A stretch of DNA of 49,122 nucleotides. Source: Dysgonomonas sp. PH5-45 (lineage in GTDB: Bacteria; Bacteroidota; Bacteroidia; Bacteroidales; Dysgonomonadaceae). Shown piece after piece: positions 34,744 through 43,403 of the stretch (position 1 is the first letter of the stretch; every line of letters starts with the position of its first letter). The notes beneath the pieces are model-generated. The model was not told where the DNA came from. It saw nothing but the letters and a program-made list of their open reading frames with translations, and ran no database searches. Location: assembly GCF_029893235.1 (NCBI RefSeq), contig NZ_JARXWE010000023.1, positions 1-49,122 on the forward strand, read 5' to 3'. The position numbers and the translations under genes are program-made.

Positions 34744-36669
34744 CTATTGTTCGATAATCTTTTGGGTTATAGTAGTAGAATTACCTTTAATGGAAAGGAG
34801 ATAAACCCCTGCGGGAACGGAGGAGGCATCTAACGTGTTATGCCCTTCATTAAGGCTGCCTTGCATTATTATTTTTCCTGTCAGACTAAATAGCTGATAG
34901 CCGGTCGCTTTTTCTGCAACCTCAACAAATAATTGGTCTTTAACAAAAGTGGGATAAACTTTGAATGGAGATTGTTTCCCTCCTTCTGCAACGATGCTCG
35001 ATGGTGTTGTTGAGTTGCCTTCAGTTATTATCAGGCTATAATCCTGATGGTAGGGTTCTTCCGAAGTATAATCTTCGACAAGAGTACCTTTGTGCGAAAC
35101 AGTTATAGTATATTTGCCCAAAGGGTTGGGTACATCTATCCGTTCAAAATTATCGACTTCGTTATTGCCCGTTGTTGCTGCATTGGCCGGATTTTTCCCA
35201 TCCAATTTCCAAGGGTAGAATTTGTTTCCGGCTTCATCTTCAAGCACAACGTCCAAATCGTTTACCAACGATTTCTCTTCCCAGTCTACTATCCTGTCGG
35301 CGATTGGTCCTGCCGGATCGGTCCACGAAATGGAAACCCTTAGCGGAAGGCCGGAATCGACATATATGTCTTTCGTATATATCTGTCCGTTGTCCAGAGT
35401 GTTTTCTTCTATAACGGAGCCTTTGTCTTTGCTTATGATAGCCGATGCCGCATCTTCTATGTTAGCCACACCCCAGCCGAAACCGTAGTCGGGGCCATCG
35501 TCTGCTCCTGCTTCGAGTGCTGTATGTTGCAACAGCCCCCTAACAGTAGCCGAGTTCATATAGTTGCCATACAGGTCGTTGTAAAGTTGCTGAATGAGCA
35601 ATATGCCAGCCGTAATAGCGGGCGAGGCCATTGATGTTCCATCCAGTTTGCTGTATTCATCATATCCCGTAGAGGTGGAAGAATATACCGATACGCCTTT
35701 GGCTGCCAAGTTGGGCTTTATACGACCATCGTCGGTGGGCCCTGTGTTACTGAATGCGGCAAGTCGCACAGTTTCGGGCGTATAATATGCTATCGGCTCT
35801 ATGGCTGCTATTGTCAACACGTTTTTCGAGTTAGAGAAGCTTATAGTCAATTCATAGCCATTCTTCTTGGGGTTGAGCACCATAGCTCTTTCGCGGTCGT
35901 TGGCTGCGGCTTTCACAACCTGATATTTTGGGAAAGTGTATGCAATCTGGTCGGTTATGCCTGCTTCTCTGTCGTATGCACCGAAAATCCATACCTGAGC
36001 CCTGAACGTTGAAGGGTTATAAGAATGGTTTGAAACCAGATATCCTTTGGCTGCAAATTCGGCCATTTCTGATTTGTCGTTGTTCCATTGGTAATTCATT
36101 ATACTGGATTTGGAGGCTAATCCTTTTGCCTCGGGGTCAACGCCCATAGCGGCAATAGTTCCGCAAACATGGGTGGTGTGGTGCGATAATGACCCGAAAG
36201 TCTTTTCCATATAATGAATCTTAGATTCTTTGTCTTCGCTCTCTTTAAACTCCTGATGCTTGGGCGAGGCCATGCCTGCATCCCAAACTCCGGCCACCAT
36301 ATCTTCTCCGTTGATATCCAACTCTAAACGACCTCCTTTGTACAAGGCATCTGTGCGGATGATTGCAGCCGATTCTCTGTTTGATGTTTGATAATACACG
36401 GGGTTGCCGTCTGCATCGATGTCTACCAACTGATAGTCGCCTCCTTGGTCTGATTGCAACGAACGCTTAACAAGCGGGTGCTTAGTCAAATACTCGGTGA
36501 TGCGTTTGTCTCTTTCTGCTTTTTGTGTTTGTAGTCTTTTCAGTAATGATGATACTCGTTGTGGATTTAATTCGTCTATATTTTTTTGTCTATCGTTTGC
36601 GGTTTGCGAATTTAATGTAAGGCTAAAAAGCGTTATTGTGGCTAACAGTAAACTTCTTTTAATCGTCAT
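34744..36669 (-). CDS. S8 serine peptidase with type IX secretion tail
   Basis: Start at 36669 (MTIKRSLLLATITLFSL), 641 residues with a signal peptide. The S8 catalytic domain has D in VAGVWDAGMA (about 132), H in HHTTHVCGTIAA (about 171) and S in DGTSMASPAITAG (about 345). A pre-peptidase/P-type beta-sandwich follows (LRVSISWTDPAGP), and the last 80 residues match the Por secretion tail: KVYPTFVKDQLFVEV, YQLFSLTGKI, VPAGVYLLSI and a basic end. It should be exported by the type IX system and anchored at or released from the cell surface. Confidence 0.9.
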   Translation of the reverse strand: MTIKRSLLLATITLFSLTLNSQTANDRQKNIDELNPQRVSSLLKRLQTQKAERDKRITEYLTKHPLVKRSLQSDQGGDYQLVDIDADGNPVYYQTSNRESAAIIRTDALYKGGRLELDINGEDMVAGVWDAGMASPKHQEFKESEDKESKIHYMEKTFGSLSHHTTHVCGTIAAMGVDPEAKGLASKSSIMNYQWNNDKSEMAEFAAKGYLVSNHSYNPSTFRAQVWIFGAYDREAGITDQIAYTFPKYQVVKAAANDRERAMVLNPKKNGYELTISFSNSKNVLTIAAIEPIAYYTPETVRLAAFSNTGPTDDGRIKPNLAAKGVSVYSSTSTGYDEYSKLDGTSMASPAITAGILLIQQLYNDLYGNYMNSATVRGLLQHTALEAGADDGPDYGFGWGVANIEDAASAIISKDKGSVIEENTLDNGQIYTKDIYVDSGLPLRVSISWTDPAGPIADRIVDWEEKSLVNDLDVVLEDEAGNKFYPWKLDGKNPANAATTGNNEVDNFERIDVPNPLGKYTITVSHKGTLVEDYTSEEPYHQDYSLIITEGNSTTPSSIVAEGGKQSPFKVYPTFVKDQLFVEVAEKATGYQLFSLTGKIIMQGSLNEGHNTLDASSVPAGVYLLSIKGNSTTITQKIIEQ

Positions 36670-36707
36670 TAGGGCATTAAGATTATTCAATATTAAGTAA
36701 TTACTGT

Positions 36708-36715
36708 CAAAAATA
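36708..36715 (-). promoter_or_regulatory. -7 box for the type IX-tailed peptidase
   Basis: The minus strand reads TATTTTTG (TAnnTTTG), 38 nt before the start at 36669. The -33 element is not clear. The remainder of 36716-36896 is AT-rich with no gene I can call. Confidence 0.35.
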
Positions 36716-36896
36716 CTATAAAAAAAGGTTATTGGGTACTGTTTATATATGTTTTAGAAAAGAATAATACTACGCCCGGATGGATTTTTACGTTGATCCT
36801 CTATTTTTTTATCTTTGACATAAAAAAGCTATGCATCAAGATGGTTATAGTCTATTAAGTATTCAATAAAAATTAATGACGTATTTTGATTTTATT

Positions 36897-37235
36897 TTAT
36901 GTAAATACTAACATCGATTCATTATTAACGTCTTTTTTATCCCAATTCTGTATATCTTCAAACTTTTTGCATTTTTCGGATAAAACAAATGCTTCTATTC
37001 TATTGAAGATACTTTGTACATTCTTCCGGAGTATGGCACCATTGGGATGCTTTGAACTTATAATTGTTCCATCTTTAGTATGATGTTCGAAGAGTATCTT
37101 TACATTGGTAGGAATATACGTTTTTTGATTAGTGACTGTATCTCTAACCTCAATATGTATCATCGCTTTTTTCTTTGGATCTTTTTTCGCCTTCCCTTTT
37201 TGGTCAAAAACTATCCGCAATGTAAGTGTTTCCAT
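36897..37235 (-). pseudogene. N-terminal remnant of a tyrosine recombinase (integrase)
   Basis: The 112-residue product starts METLTLRIVFDQKGKAKKD, the arm-type DNA-binding domain seen at the N-terminus of many Bacteroidetes integrases, and continues with IHIEVRD and NQKTYIPTNVKI. It then stops after a helix, with no core-binding or catalytic domain; intact proteins are about 400 residues. It points away from the defence genes and sits outside the presumed attachment site, so it is likely the debris of an earlier element at the same locus. Confidence 0.6.
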
Positions 37236-37264
37236 AAACGCTTAATGATTAGTGTTTTTCCAAA

Positions 37265-37316
37265 GGTAGAAAATTTTTCTACCACTTTTTCTACCAAACA
37301 TCAAAACAGTAGAAAA
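37265..37316. repeat. Four GTAGAAAA/TTTTCTAC words upstream of the integrase remnant
   Basis: ggtagaaaa at 37265-37273, ttttctacc at 37275-37283 and again at 37287-37295, and gtagaaaa at 37309-37316. The two orientations alternate over about 50 bp, as expected for binding sites of an integrase or excisionase. Three tgggata/tgggaca-type decamers follow at 37331-37360. Confidence 0.45.
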
Positions 37317-37404
37317 TTAACGAAATAACATGGGATATTGTGGGATATAGTGGGACAGTTAAAGACTGAGGAAAACAGTATTCCAAACCGTATTAAAACA
37401 AGAA

Positions 37405-37427
37405 AGCCCGCTGTTTAAGCGGGCTTC
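37405..37427 (-). terminator. Terminator-like hairpin at the element's left edge
   Basis: aagcccgc (37405-37412) and gcgggctt (37420-37427) form a perfect 8-bp stem with a 7-nt loop. A T-rich tract (tttcttgtttt) follows on the minus strand. No complete minus-strand gene precedes it, only the tRNA-like sequence at 37434-37456. Confidence 0.6.
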
Positions 37428-37433
37428 TGAGTA

Positions 37434-37456
37434 CTCGGAGCGGGAGTAGTTCAGTA
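37434..37456. other. tRNA-Gly-like fragment, candidate attachment site
   Basis: The plus strand reads gcgggagtagttcagt at 37441-37456, the usual 5' end of a bacterial tRNA-Gly. On the minus strand ctcccgctcc just here equals a tRNA-Gly acceptor 3' end. The similarity ends after about 16 bases, so there is no complete tRNA. Lying between a terminator and the mobile cargo, it may be the duplicated tRNA end (att) left by integration. No second copy is seen before the window end. Confidence 0.35.
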
Positions 37457-37553
37457 TTCAAACTGCTTTTGACGGTTTTTAACTCATTGATGCTCAATAC
37501 CTGTACGTTACGATATTTATTTTTTATCCATTTTAATTGTATATAATTGAAAA

Positions 37554-37595
37554 ATTATCCCTAATTTTATCCCTGAATCAATTTTAAGGGATAAT
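37554..37595. promoter_or_regulatory. ATTATCCCT repeats before the ATPase gene, operator-like
   Basis: attatccct (37554-37562) and its exact complement agggataat (37587-37595) flank a third, direct copy (tttatccct, 37566-37574). The last copy ends 9 bp before the ATPase ATG at 37605. Such symmetry close to the start of a defence operon suggests a repressor site or a transcript hairpin. No full TAnnTTTG promoter is seen; TATAATTG near 37542 is the closest. Confidence 0.45.
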
Positions 37596-37604
37596 GGAAG
37601 TGCC

Positions 37605-40217
37605 ATGGGAAATCAAGGGATGGAGAAAGATATACAATTTCGTTTAATTGCAGTAAGACCATTAAAAGAATGTGCAAGACACATTCGTAAGATATTGAAA
37701 GAGGATAAATTATATTTCTTCTATCAAGACTATCAAGAGTCAGAAAATGCGATTCCTGAAAAGAGAAAAAATAGTCAAGGTATCCCTAAGGACTTTTACA
37801 CTCTACGAACAAACTCAAATAAAATTAATATAAATATATCTGCTATAGTTGGGAAAAATGGTGATGGGAAAAGTTCTCTGATAGAATTAGCCATGAGAAT
37901 ACTTAACAATTTTGCATGTGTTACAGGATATAAATCAATTCATGATGATTTGCATTATGTCGAAGACGTATATGCGGAACTTTATTATGAAATACAAGAA
38001 AATGACAAAGAAAACAATAATAAGCCAAAAATCTCCCTGTACTTAATAAAGATAAAAGGAAGGCAAATATATTGGGCAACTATGTCTAGCCAAGAAGAGA
38101 AGTTAGGCAATTGGACTTATAAAGAATTTGAGTCAAATGAAACAAATTTACAAGAACTAAAAAAACATGAACATTTACTTTTTTACACACAAGTAGTAAA
38201 TTATTCTCTATACGCATATAATGTAGTTGATTTTGCTAAAGAGTATATCGAAACTAGCTATTGTTGGCTAGATGGAATATTTCATAAAAATGATGGTTAT
38301 CAAACACCCATTGTTCTTAACCCATTTAGAGATAGAGGAATAATTGATATTAATAAAGAAAATAATTTAGCAAAAGCACGATTAGCAGAACTGTTTTTAA
38401 ATGATTGTCAACACGGAGAAAAAATTGAAGAAAATTCATATAGAAAGGTTGATGATAAATTATATGCAAAAACGATTAATACAAAATTAAAACTGCACAA
38501 TAAAGAACAAGAGTACGTATATGATTTTATAGGAAGGACTTTATATTCTGACACATCTTTTGGTACTGTTGCTGATATTGATGGAAATACAAATTCTCTT
38601 TTGCGCAAAGATGAAGATTATGATGTTAAGAAAAGTCTAAAATTTATTGAGAGCATTGTATCTCAATTAGATGGATTAATTGGGAAACGGAGTCCTCTTA
38701 ATAAAACAGATAGACTAAATAGATGGAGTGACATTTTGAAAGACTATCTAAGTATAGAACGAATACAAAGACATGAATCTGAAATTGAAAAAATATTAAA
38801 CTCAATACTTCGGTATATAGACGTTTTTTTAAGCATACTAGAAAATACTGAAAAATCAAATCTTGAAACAGTTGAAAAAATCCAGAATATCGCAAAAAAA
38901 CTTAAAGAATCTAGCCTTTCAAAACTTAATTTTATACAATTGCAGAGATTAGCTCTTGTAAACTATTGTGAAACTAAATGGAATTATCGATTACCAAAAA
39001 CTAATGTTCATACAGAGATAGACAATTACATAAGGTCTTACATAATATATAAAACAATATCAATAATAGATAAATATCCTGATTATAAGGAATATACAGA
39101 TATACACAAGGGACAACATCATTTAAATTTTTTAGAGGAACACGATATCAATCAAGAAATAAAAGATGAGTTTGATAAAGCTTTTAATTTACTATTGGAT
39201 GATATTAAGAACGATAAAACTCATGTGACATTGAAGTTAAGGCGTGCTCTTGTATTTTTATATATGAATCCTTATCGAAAGGATATTGATTTTATTAATA
39301 AACATTTGAATGATCCTGATAAATGGAATGGAATGCCCTCTTCTATTCCATTGTATGATTACTATAGTAATGTAAAAGATTTAGTGGGCAGTGAGTTATG
39401 CCTAAAGAAATTCGCAATTAAAGATATTAATTTACAAGAATTATTACCTCCGCCTATATTTAATTTTGATATTGGATTCGAGCTACATCAAGAAACAATT
39501 GGAACAGAATTGAAACGAAATAATCAAAGTAGTAATATTTTATTATCAGATTTAAGTTCAGGACAGCGACAATTGTTATATTTTGTAAGCTCTGTTATTT
39601 ATCACTTGAGGAATCTTAATTCAGTAAAAAGCAAGAAATCAAATAAAGTAGCCATAAAATATTCTCATGTTAATTTGATTTTTGAAGAAGTCGAACTTTA
39701 TTTTCACCCAGAGTATCAAAGAATTTTGATTAATTATTTGTTAACTAGCTTAAACAAAGTCTCATTACCTGATATTTCTAGCATAAATATTTGCTTTAGC
39801 ACTCATTCTCCTTTTATTCTATCTGATATACCTAAACAGAATGTGTTAATGCTGCAAGAGGGAGAGATGGCATCAATGGATATAAACACATTTGGTGCGA
39901 ATATAACAGACTTACTAGCCAATACTTTTTTTCTAAATAAGAGACTTATTGGTGAGTTTGCTTATAATAAAATTAGAGAAATAGTTGAGTGGCTAGACGA
40001 AAAAAATGAAGATAATAAAAATAATGCCATTTATTATAAAAATATTATAAAACTAATAGACGAACCCATTGCACAAAGAAAGTTATCAGAAATGTATGAT
40101 AAAAAAATGGGAGAATATTTAGAGGTTGAAATGCTAGAAAAGCAAATAAATTATTTAAATAAATTAAAAGAAAATGCTTCACATAAATTCCAATCTAATC
40201 AAAATAAGAAAAGCTGA
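37605..40217 (+). CDS. Large ABC/SMC-type AAA ATPase, partner of an HNH nuclease (Septu-like)
   Basis: An 870-residue cytoplasmic ATPase. Walker A is GKNGDGKSS at residues 83-91, preceded by a strand (INISAIVG). The ABC-type signature LSSGQRQ is near 650, Walker B VNLIFEEVELYF near 688-699, and the H-loop STHSPF near 731. About 550 residues with coiled-coil and helical character (for example around 390-470) separate Walker A from the signature. It fits the PtuA/RecF/OLD-like ATPases of phage defence, but no TOPRIM domain is present. The HNH gene overlaps its 3' end by 44 bp, so the two are translated together. The gene is AT-rich compared with the backbone. Confidence 0.8.
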   Translation: MGNQGMEKDIQFRLIAVRPLKECARHIRKILKEDKLYFFYQDYQESENAIPEKRKNSQGIPKDFYTLRTNSNKININISAIVGKNGDGKSSLIELAMRILNNFACVTGYKSIHDDLHYVEDVYAELYYEIQENDKENNNKPKISLYLIKIKGRQIYWATMSSQEEKLGNWTYKEFESNETNLQELKKHEHLLFYTQVVNYSLYAYNVVDFAKEYIETSYCWLDGIFHKNDGYQTPIVLNPFRDRGIIDINKENNLAKARLAELFLNDCQHGEKIEENSYRKVDDKLYAKTINTKLKLHNKEQEYVYDFIGRTLYSDTSFGTVADIDGNTNSLLRKDEDYDVKKSLKFIESIVSQLDGLIGKRSPLNKTDRLNRWSDILKDYLSIERIQRHESEIEKILNSILRYIDVFLSILENTEKSNLETVEKIQNIAKKLKESSLSKLNFIQLQRLALVNYCETKWNYRLPKTNVHTEIDNYIRSYIIYKTISIIDKYPDYKEYTDIHKGQHHLNFLEEHDINQEIKDEFDKAFNLLLDDIKNDKTHVTLKLRRALVFLYMNPYRKDIDFINKHLNDPDKWNGMPSSIPLYDYYSNVKDLVGSELCLKKFAIKDINLQELLPPPIFNFDIGFELHQETIGTELKRNNQSSNILLSDLSSGQRQLLYFVSSVIYHLRNLNSVKSKKSNKVAIKYSHVNLIFEEVELYFHPEYQRILINYLLTSLNKVSLPDISSINICFSTHSPFILSDIPKQNVLMLQEGEMASMDINTFGANITDLLANTFFLNKRLIGEFAYNKIREIVEWLDEKNEDNKNNAIYYKNIIKLIDEPIAQRKLSEMYDKKMGEYLEVEMLEKQINYLNKLKENASHKFQSNQNKKS

Positions 40218-41118
40218 GAAAAAGTATTATGATTCTATGTCTAAGACAATTAAAGATAGAATTGCTAACTTAGCTAATAAACCAACAAAAAAACTGAAAG
40301 AAATATACAATATTTATTACTATATAGGCTTCTTTGAAGAATGGATTGAATATGATCTTAAAACAATTTTGATAGGTAGACCAGATGTTTTGTACGAGAA
40401 AAGTATTTCAATTACTCCATTTATACGATCATGGAAAGATTTAAGAATATGTATCGAGTATGTATTTAATTATGAATACTTATGCGATAAAGTAGACTCT
40501 AGATATGATGCTTATGATTTAGCTCAAAGTTTAGGGATTAATACTTGCCCATATTGTAATAGGAATTATACGAGCACAATAATAACTAAAGATAAAGAAA
40601 AGTTTTGCCGACCTGCATTTGACCATTATTTTGCCAAAACTAACCATCCGCTATTAGCTATATCTTTTTATAATCTAATCCCCTCTTGTACAACATGTAA
40701 TTCAGGAAGAAAGGGCGATGTCGATGTGAGGTTAGAGACTCACTTGCATCCATATGTTGATAATTTGGTTGACAATATAGTATTTTCCTATAAATATTCA
40801 ACTCACACTGTATCGGGATTAGAAGTGAAAATCAAATCTTTGTCAGAAAAAGAGGAGAATACATTAAAACTTTTTGGAATCAAAGAAATATACGATACTC
40901 ATACCAATGAACTACAAGATATGATAAGAATGAGATATTATTTTACAGATAACTATTTAAATATCTTAAAATCAAATTTATTAGCAGGTATTTATATGTC
41001 AAAAAAAGAACTTTATAGGTTAGCTTTTGGTACGGAATTACTCTCTGAAGATTTTATAAACAAGCCTCTCAGCAAGTTTAAAAGAGATATATTAAAGGAA
41101 TTAGGAATAATAGATTGA
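40174..41118 (+). CDS. HNH endonuclease, partner of the ATPase (PtuB-like)
   Basis: A 314-residue protein whose start overlaps the ATPase gene. The alternative ATG at 40237 would remove the N-terminal IKIRKAE stretch, which resembles the start of HNH effectors in ATPase-HNH systems, so I keep the longer form. The HNH core is well preserved: CPYC (C125, C128), FDHYF with the likely catalytic H151, FYNLIP with N167, and CTTC (C172, C175) completing a zinc site. It should cut nucleic acid when its ATPase partner is triggered. About 120 residues precede and 140 follow the core and are not recognised. Confidence 0.82.
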   Translation: MLHINSNLIKIRKAEKKYYDSMSKTIKDRIANLANKPTKKLKEIYNIYYYIGFFEEWIEYDLKTILIGRPDVLYEKSISITPFIRSWKDLRICIEYVFNYEYLCDKVDSRYDAYDLAQSLGINTCPYCNRNYTSTIITKDKEKFCRPAFDHYFAKTNHPLLAISFYNLIPSCTTCNSGRKGDVDVRLETHLHPYVDNLVDNIVFSYKYSTHTVSGLEVKIKSLSEKEENTLKLFGIKEIYDTHTNELQDMIRMRYYFTDNYLNILKSNLLAGIYMSKKELYRLAFGTELLSEDFINKPLSKFKRDILKELGIID

Positions 41119-41124
41119 AATACT

Positions 41125-42360
41125 ATGGAAGTATCATTTTACCTACGCAAAGAGCTACTAAATAAGAACGGGCTAGCACCAATACGTATGCACATTACAT
41201 TCAACGGGCAACTGATAAAGAAATCTATCAAAGGCGTAAACACAAAACCCGACCAATGGAAAGATAAACGAATGCGTATTCGTGCCAATTATAAGACCGA
41301 AGAATATAACTTTCATGTTGAGTACAATCAAATATTAGATGACCTAGAAGAACGTATTCGAGATATAGAACGCTATGCTTTACTCAATAAGGTAGAATTG
41401 ACCAAAGAATTTATCTTAGATAAATTAGAACAGAAACAGAAAATCAATATCGAACATGATTTCTTTGATACTTTTAATGAATATATCGAATCTCAAAAAC
41501 CTATATCTGCAAAAAACACAACAAAAGGCAGGATTACTGTAAGAAATTTCCTAAAAGACTTTTCTAGTTACACAGGAAAGCAACTGTTGTTAGATAACAT
41601 TGACATATCCTTTTTTGAAGAGTTCAGAAAATACTCTTATGAACAAAAAAATATAAATAATAACTATTTTTCAAAAATTATTTCCATTCTCAAAACGTTC
41701 ATGACATGGGCGTCCGATAGAGAATATCACAACAACCATAAATATTTAAAATTCAATGCACCTGAAGAGGAAATTGAAGTCATTTGTCTTACTCCTGATG
41801 AATTATTAATGCTATATAATTTTGAATTTGAATCAGACCGATTGGATAAGACTAGGGATTTATACTGTTTTGGATGTTTTACAGGGTTAAGATTTTCTGA
41901 TCTACGAAATTTAGCGAAGTCTAGCCTTTACAAAGATTACTTAAAAGGGAATATTATAAAAACAAAAAATAAAGACCATTTTGTCCCTCTTAATAAATAC
42001 AGTATTGCAATTTTAGATAAATATAAGAATACACCATTTCAACCGATTCCGATAATTTCTTCACAAAATGCAAATAAATATATCAAAGAATGTTGTAAAA
42101 TTGTGGGGATAGATACAATAACAACTATAACTCGCTATAAAGGAAGTGTTCGACAAGATGAAACGCGTCCCAAGTATGGCTTCATCACAATGCACACAGG
42201 AAGAAAAACATTTGCTACGGTTTCTCTAATCCTTGGAATGGGGGAACGGTTTGTAAAAAGCATTACAGGACACAAACGAGACTCTTCATTTAGGCGTTAT
42301 GTGAAATTTTCGCAACAAGATATTCAAAAACAAATGGAAAACACTTGGGATAAGTTATGA
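41125..42360 (+). CDS. Tyrosine recombinase (integrase)
   Basis: A complete 411-residue integrase: arm-type domain (about 1-90), SAM-like core-binding domain (about 110-210) and catalytic domain. Catalytic residues are R256 (TGLRFSDL), H357 and R360 (HTGRK), H383 (TGHKR) and the nucleophile Y392 (RRYVKF). It should integrate and excise the element. It starts 6 nt after the HNH stop codon, which implies a shared transcript with the defence pair. It differs clearly from the remnant at 36897. Confidence 0.93.
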   Translation: MEVSFYLRKELLNKNGLAPIRMHITFNGQLIKKSIKGVNTKPDQWKDKRMRIRANYKTEEYNFHVEYNQILDDLEERIRDIERYALLNKVELTKEFILDKLEQKQKINIEHDFFDTFNEYIESQKPISAKNTTKGRITVRNFLKDFSSYTGKQLLLDNIDISFFEEFRKYSYEQKNINNNYFSKIISILKTFMTWASDREYHNNHKYLKFNAPEEEIEVICLTPDELLMLYNFEFESDRLDKTRDLYCFGCFTGLRFSDLRNLAKSSLYKDYLKGNIIKTKNKDHFVPLNKYSIAILDKYKNTPFQPIPIISSQNANKYIKECCKIVGIDTITTITRYKGSVRQDETRPKYGFITMHTGRKTFATVSLILGMGERFVKSITGHKRDSSFRRYVKFSQQDIQKQMENTWDKL

Positions 42361-43301
42361 GCCAGTATTTGTTACAGCCAATCATAGAAGAATACCTATC
42401 GGAGTTAAAAAGTAAAATAGAGTATGTATTTTATGCCAAAGCATTAAGTTCTTTAGTGAAAGATAGATTGAGAATTGAGGCCAATCTTAAAGAGGCATCT
42501 ATTGATATAGAAAAGGAAATATACAAAAGCCTAATAGCAGAAGTCAACATACTTATTTCAAGATATTGGAATCTTCAATTCAACTTATTAAATGGAAGAA
42601 CAAATTATGACGTGGTAGATGCTTTAGGTGCATTGATGATTTTAGACATTAAGCAAGCTAAGAATGTTTTATATCATGCCTCGATTTATTCAAATAATTC
42701 AAGGCAAATAAGTTTTCAGACGCTACTGGATGATTTAATGATTATCCATAATAAAAAAGTTGTTATTCCATGTTTAAACAAAAGACTCCAAAATGGAAAT
42801 TTTGAAATCTCTTTTATAGAAAAAGAAACAATAGAAAAAGACTTACATGAAACTCATTTCAAAGGACATGACTATACACCTGAATATACCCTAAAACACG
42901 GAACGATTAATAATTATTACGAAATAGGAAAAAGGTTACTGCGTTTTCTCAAGCATTTCGATTGGGGTATTACTAAAAAAGACTTACTAATTCTCTACAT
43001 AACCCTGACTCAAATATCTAAAGAAAAAACAACTCCATTAGAAATAGATTTAGTAAGAGATAGAATCAATGGTATATTTTTAACGAACAAAGGCTCCAAT
43101 CGGAAGTTTTGTGTTTTATTGGCCTTGTCAAGAAACTACATTACTTCAATGATTGATTTACAAAAATCATTATCCGAATACTTTACTCAAGGCACAGGAT
43201 TATCAAGTTCCACATTAAGGACATATTTAAGTGACGGATTTTCTCTAAAAGATAATATAGAAAAATATGAGGATGAAGTAAAATATATCTGCAAAATTTA
43301 A
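42357..43301 (+). CDS. Unrecognised protein coupled to the integrase
   Basis: A 314-residue, mostly helical protein with no signal peptide and no motif I recognise. Its ATG overlaps the integrase TGA by 4 bp (ATGA), so translation is coupled. The C-terminal half contains an LLILYITLTQIS helix after a linker with DWGITKKD, and ends in a basic/acidic tail. By position it could help excision or regulate transfer, in the place where other Bacteroidetes elements carry RteC-like regulators, but I do not see a convincing RteC match. Confidence 0.75.
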   Translation: MSQYLLQPIIEEYLSELKSKIEYVFYAKALSSLVKDRLRIEANLKEASIDIEKEIYKSLIAEVNILISRYWNLQFNLLNGRTNYDVVDALGALMILDIKQAKNVLYHASIYSNNSRQISFQTLLDDLMIIHNKKVVIPCLNKRLQNGNFEISFIEKETIEKDLHETHFKGHDYTPEYTLKHGTINNYYEIGKRLLRFLKHFDWGITKKDLLILYITLTQISKEKTTPLEIDLVRDRINGIFLTNKGSNRKFCVLLALSRNYITSMIDLQKSLSEYFTQGTGLSSSTLRTYLSDGFSLKDNIEKYEDEVKYICKI

Positions 43302-43368
43302 ATGCTCATTTTCAGCAGATTAATAAACAGATTAAAGATTTTACATGCCTGTACATTTCTTCTTTTCA

Positions 43369-43376
43369 TACGTTTG
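43369..43376 (+). promoter_or_regulatory. -7 box for the excisionase-like gene
   Basis: TACGTTTG matches TAnnTTTG, 27 nt before the ATG at 43404, in the 102-bp gap after the unrecognised gene. No proper -33 element is seen. Confidence 0.35.
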
Positions 43377-43403
43377 CCATCAAATCACTAAAATTGAATA
43401 AAA

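Noticed and set aside
37441-37515. A complete tRNA-Gly gene
   Set aside because: Only the first 16 bases fit; no anticodon arm or T arm follows, so it cannot fold as a tRNA.
37605-40217. OLD-family nuclease, GajA or PARIS AriA
   Set aside because: No TOPRIM domain is visible at the C-terminus and the partner is an HNH protein, not a UvrD-like helicase or a TOPRIM protein.
42357-43301. RteC regulator
   Set aside because: The position fits, but I could not align the C-terminal RteC motifs convincingly.
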